In this document: one piece after another, positions 60,801-64,000 of the stretch
Layout: each line of letters starts with the position of its first letter
Numbering within the stretch: position 1 is the first letter of the stretch
Assembly: GCA_008973525.1 (NCBI GenBank)
Contig: WACJ01000125.1
Location: 3,100,001-3,164,000 of the forward strand
DNA from: Stenopsyche tienmushanensis
Lineage: Eukaryota > Arthropoda > Insecta > Trichoptera > Stenopsychidae
DNA: 64,000 nt
Reading direction: 5' to 3'
Position numbers and translations under genes: made by a program
The notes under the pieces: model-generated
Seen by the model: only the letters and a program-made list of their open reading frames with translations
Told to the model about the DNA's origin: nothing
The model's database searches: none

Positions 60801-60979
60801 TATTCTGATTTCTTAGACCCGGGATACTGAGATGATTATTAAAGGCGAAAATTAACACCTTAAAGTCCGGGATGTTCCGCACTAAATGCATAAAATGATC
60901 CTTCAATGCATAAAATGTTTTTAATCTGTAACTCATGTATCAGCTCGATGAAAGATGCAAAAAGTGATATTTTATGATA

Positions 60980-61260
60980 TCTTATATATAAAAATGAATT
61001 GGGTTTTGTTCGTTCGAAATGCGCTGCCATACTGTTCATCAGATTGCGATAAAACTTCGTCCACTTATTGCTAAAGATTCCGCGAGTAATATAGACATAG
61101 TTTATTGTTTAATAAAATTCAATATTTGTTTGTCTGTATTTAATGCGTTGCCATACCGTTCATTCGATTGCGATAAAACTTTACCAACTTATTGTTTGCA
61201 CTTTTTAAAATAATATAGATATAGTACAATTAACTTACAGTAGATCTTATATATAAAAAT
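60980..61260 (+). mobile_element. Helitron-like 5' ends in tandem
   Basis: TCTTATATATAAAAATGAAT at 60980 and TCTTATATATAAAAATAAAT at 61245 are like the TC-started 5' ends of many arthropod Helitrons. Between them a TGCG.TGCCATAC.GTTCAT..GATTGCGATAAAACTT block occurs twice (about 61021 and 61146). No 3' hairpin with CTRR was located. Confidence 0.5.
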
Positions 61261-63794
61261 AAATGTTTTTATGTTTGTTAATATTTATAATAAAACCAAA
61301 AAAATAAAATAAACAACATTGTTTTTATATAAGATAACTATTTCAAATTTCAAACGATATTTTTAGAATTATTACTTCTGTGGCAGCAAAAATATTTATT
61401 TAAACATTTAAGTTAAAAATGAATAAGAAAACTTATCATGTGGGGCAAAAATTGTTAAAAACAAATATATCGTTAGTTTAGATTAACTTCAGTTATTAAG
61501 TTTTACCTGAGCTATAAGCTGGGTGGAGTTTATATATTGAAGATGATTGTGTGGTGTGGTTGGGTGTAGATGTGGCCCTTTTCCTTGAATGGATATTGAA
61601 GAGGCCTTAGTCTTACATTGGTTTACGTATGGCTGCACAATGATTAGGCCATAACATGTATTGAATAGTACTTCAAATTAGCTCCTGCGCTTTGGAAAAC
61701 TATTAAATTTAATTAAAACAATTAAAAACCATAATCAATCGCAATTGATATTATTTGCATGGCAGTATATTAAAAACTTATTGCATGAAAATTTTGCTTT
61801 GAATATATGCGCATGCGTTTCAGCGTTTAAATTTATATGCGCGCGCATGTATTTCTTCTATTGGTTTGATGTTTTGTGATTTTTGTATAAAGTACTTAAA
61901 GATAGAATGATGTAATATGTGTATCTAAATTTGATTTTCGCCATTATAGTAAGATTAAATAAAAGGGAGCGGGTTTAATTTAAAAAAATGTATTTTAGGG
62001 TTTTTTTTCAGGAAAATGGGCTGAAATTGCCATTTGATACTATTACGATTGCCGCGCATAGATAGAAGATCGTATAAGGGATATGCGAGGGATGAAAAAA
62101 AGGACAGGGACGTCTTTCTGCCAAGGGTAATACCTATTATTTCTCAAGGCATGGTTGAGTACTCCTATAAAATACTTCCTCGCAAAGAAAGCCTTCTTGA
62201 CAGTTGACAGATGTGTTATTGGGGGAACTGACGCCTTTGAATAACTTTCTATGAAACATATTTATATGAAAAATCGCTTGTGTGACAGGAGACAGTTCTG
62301 GCCGAGCTTTCGAGCAAGTTTCTGCACGGAAGTTTGATTTGGGATATGATCATCTACAAATGCTGCGGCAATCGCGGATCAAACATTCCATCATGTCGAA
62401 AACATTTTATTAAACCTGATAGATTTATAGCATTTGACAATATTTTTTTCATGGAAAAGGGCGCTCAAAAAGGGGGGGAAGGACAGCGATTGATCTGAAT
62501 ATGATTGAATGTGAAGATATATTATTCGAAGAAAAATACGTTCGACAAATTGAATATGTTGTTATAATACATCTCGCGAATATCATATGTTAAAACAATA
62601 GATTTAATCAGCGCACTTGAAAATAATGATTTGAAAACATGAGAATAATAACATACGATGATTTCTTTAAATATTGGATGCCGTACGAACTATCGCAAGG
62701 CGCTATAGCGAGCCATGTATTCTAATCCATTTGATCGTTTTCATTTGGCTAATTAATTTTATACTGAAAAGTTGATTAGTCTACATCGTTAAAACAAATG
62801 TTTACCTAACCGACAACGAATTGGTAGCCAAAAAAGCTTTGCTCTTAAAAACCCTTAGCTGTAACACGGACGAACTATTTGTTCATTCTTATCCGACACA
62901 ATTCAGGAATACGTCTTCCCTAGGATGTTTATTTAAGTGGATCAAATGGACTGCTAAAATAAACTTACACATGGAATTCGCTTGATACAATTGTGCCACA
63001 AGGGGTTGGTCAGGAGAAATAAGAGCACAACTTCAATTACGCTTAGTGGGTTTAAAACACATTTCATTTAAGAAAAATATTTGAAATGTAATATATATTT
63101 CTATAAAAATGCTAACATCCATATATGTCGATCGTTTAGCGTACATTTCCATTCCCGGCATTAAAAAATATCAAGTATTTTTATATGAAATGTCCGATTT
63201 TAATAAACCGATTGACGCACACGTCTGGAATAACGATTTTTGCAATTTATGAACGTAAAATTGAAGTTAAACCATCGCTAAAATACACAATTATTATTGT
63301 TTTGAATCAATGACATTGATTGTTGACAGTATTTGCATCATTTCAATTCTCAGAGAAGTTTGAGAGTTTTTGAACCGCTTAAGTTTGTTTTCGCTTTGAT
63401 GAGTTTCATCGATGTGAGATAATATTTGAATTGTCCACGAAGATGGTATGCATAGACTTATCTGGTATAAAAAGCAAGTATTATCTCCTGACGCATGACG
63501 GTATTTGACGGCTGTGTACGTTAAAGTGTTAAATATGCCAACGCTCAAAAAATACAATTATGGACATATTTAGTTTCTACGCGCAGCATTGTAAAACAAT
63601 AATTGATTATAGTTCAATTTCCAGCCGCTATTTTTCGTCGTCAATGATGCTAGTCGGTCGTCTACTTGGCTCCTTTGCTAAATCTACTTAAAATATTGAG
63701 ATTGTGCATTCAATTTTTCTGAATTACACAACAATATAATAATTCTGTTAAAACAATTTCAAGGAGAGGAGAGATTGTATGGCATTACTTAGAT
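61261..63794. other. Unrecognised AT-rich sequence
   Basis: The GCGC-rich alternating stretch at 61808-61850 can form short palindromes. No gene is recognised; the 87-codon - frame at 63294-63557 has no motif. Confidence 0.4.
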
Positions 63795-64000
63795 CAGAGA
63801 TGGGGAACTATTTTGAGAAATGGGTCAAATTTTCTTATTTTTTTATGCTTGCCTATGGACACGGTTGTCAACCGTCCTTTATTAAATGCGGACGTTATAG
63901 ACGCATTTAGAAATCTTAATTAGTAGAGGTAGTCCACGTCGGTCATCGCTTGAGATGCCATTGGGTCATCCCAGATCATGGGACGTTCCGGGTATAGGCG
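63795..64000 (+). mobile_element. hAT-like left end running off the window
   Basis: CAGAGATGGGGAACTATTTT resembles a hAT terminus and is preceded by ACTTAGAT. The other end, if present, lies beyond the window. Confidence 0.3.

Noticed and set aside
1..64000. CRISPR array, bacterial operon, phage or rRNA genes
   Set aside because: No regularly spaced repeats with unique spacers, no ribosome-binding-site-led gene runs and no rRNA signatures; the spliced CAND1 gene shows the window is eukaryotic.

Overview
This is an AT-rich eukaryotic window, most likely from an arthropod. It has short phase-1 introns, one conserved host gene end, and a dense, decayed and nested population of animal-type transposons (mariner, pogo/Tigger, hAT, piggyBac-like, Helitron-like, R1- and RTE-type LINEs, LTR-like repeats). 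I see no bacterial operon, no complete tRNA or rRNA gene and no CRISPR array. A crustacean or insect fits; a parasitic copepod was my first guess, but nothing here proves it.

The only securely identified host gene is at the left edge. Positions 1-1246 hold the last four exons of CAND1 on the + strand (exons 1-72, 577-820, 898-1044, 1116-1246). The first intron is enlarged by a 394-bp inverted-repeat element. A second possible host exon lies on the - strand at 46406-46482 and reads like an RIIa docking domain. A third, weaker exon-like stretch is at 31796-31872.

The rest is repeats. The main families are: (A) an LTR-like repeat of about 400-456 bp with seven copies; (B) a repeat of about 450-660 bp inserted like a non-LTR element, three copies; hAT elements with recognisable 8-bp target duplications at 17438-18332, 17930-18157, 20819-21524 and 27287-28379; piggyBac-like elements flanked by TTAA at 23938-24480 and 54430-55201; a mariner with paired termini at 51289-52270; a pogo/Tigger remnant at 15069-15799; and an inverted pair of a hairpin-bearing element near 19.9 kb and 23.0 kb. 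Several insertions are nested, so relative ages can be read: hAT in hAT in LTR at 17-18.5 kb, and B in piggyBac-like in hAT at 54.4-55.4 kb.

The most unusual pattern is a 65-bp tandem unit at five separate loci. It reads in one frame as a DDE-transposase-like segment (DLTPLDFF.WG). One locus carries a single unit followed by a plausible transposase end; the others carry two to four units. This looks like a minisatellite born inside a transposon. Most other short open frames are probably chance or shadows. Large stretches, notably 24.5-27.1, 41.6-45.4, 56.9-59.8 and 61.3-63.8 kb, hold nothing I can identify.
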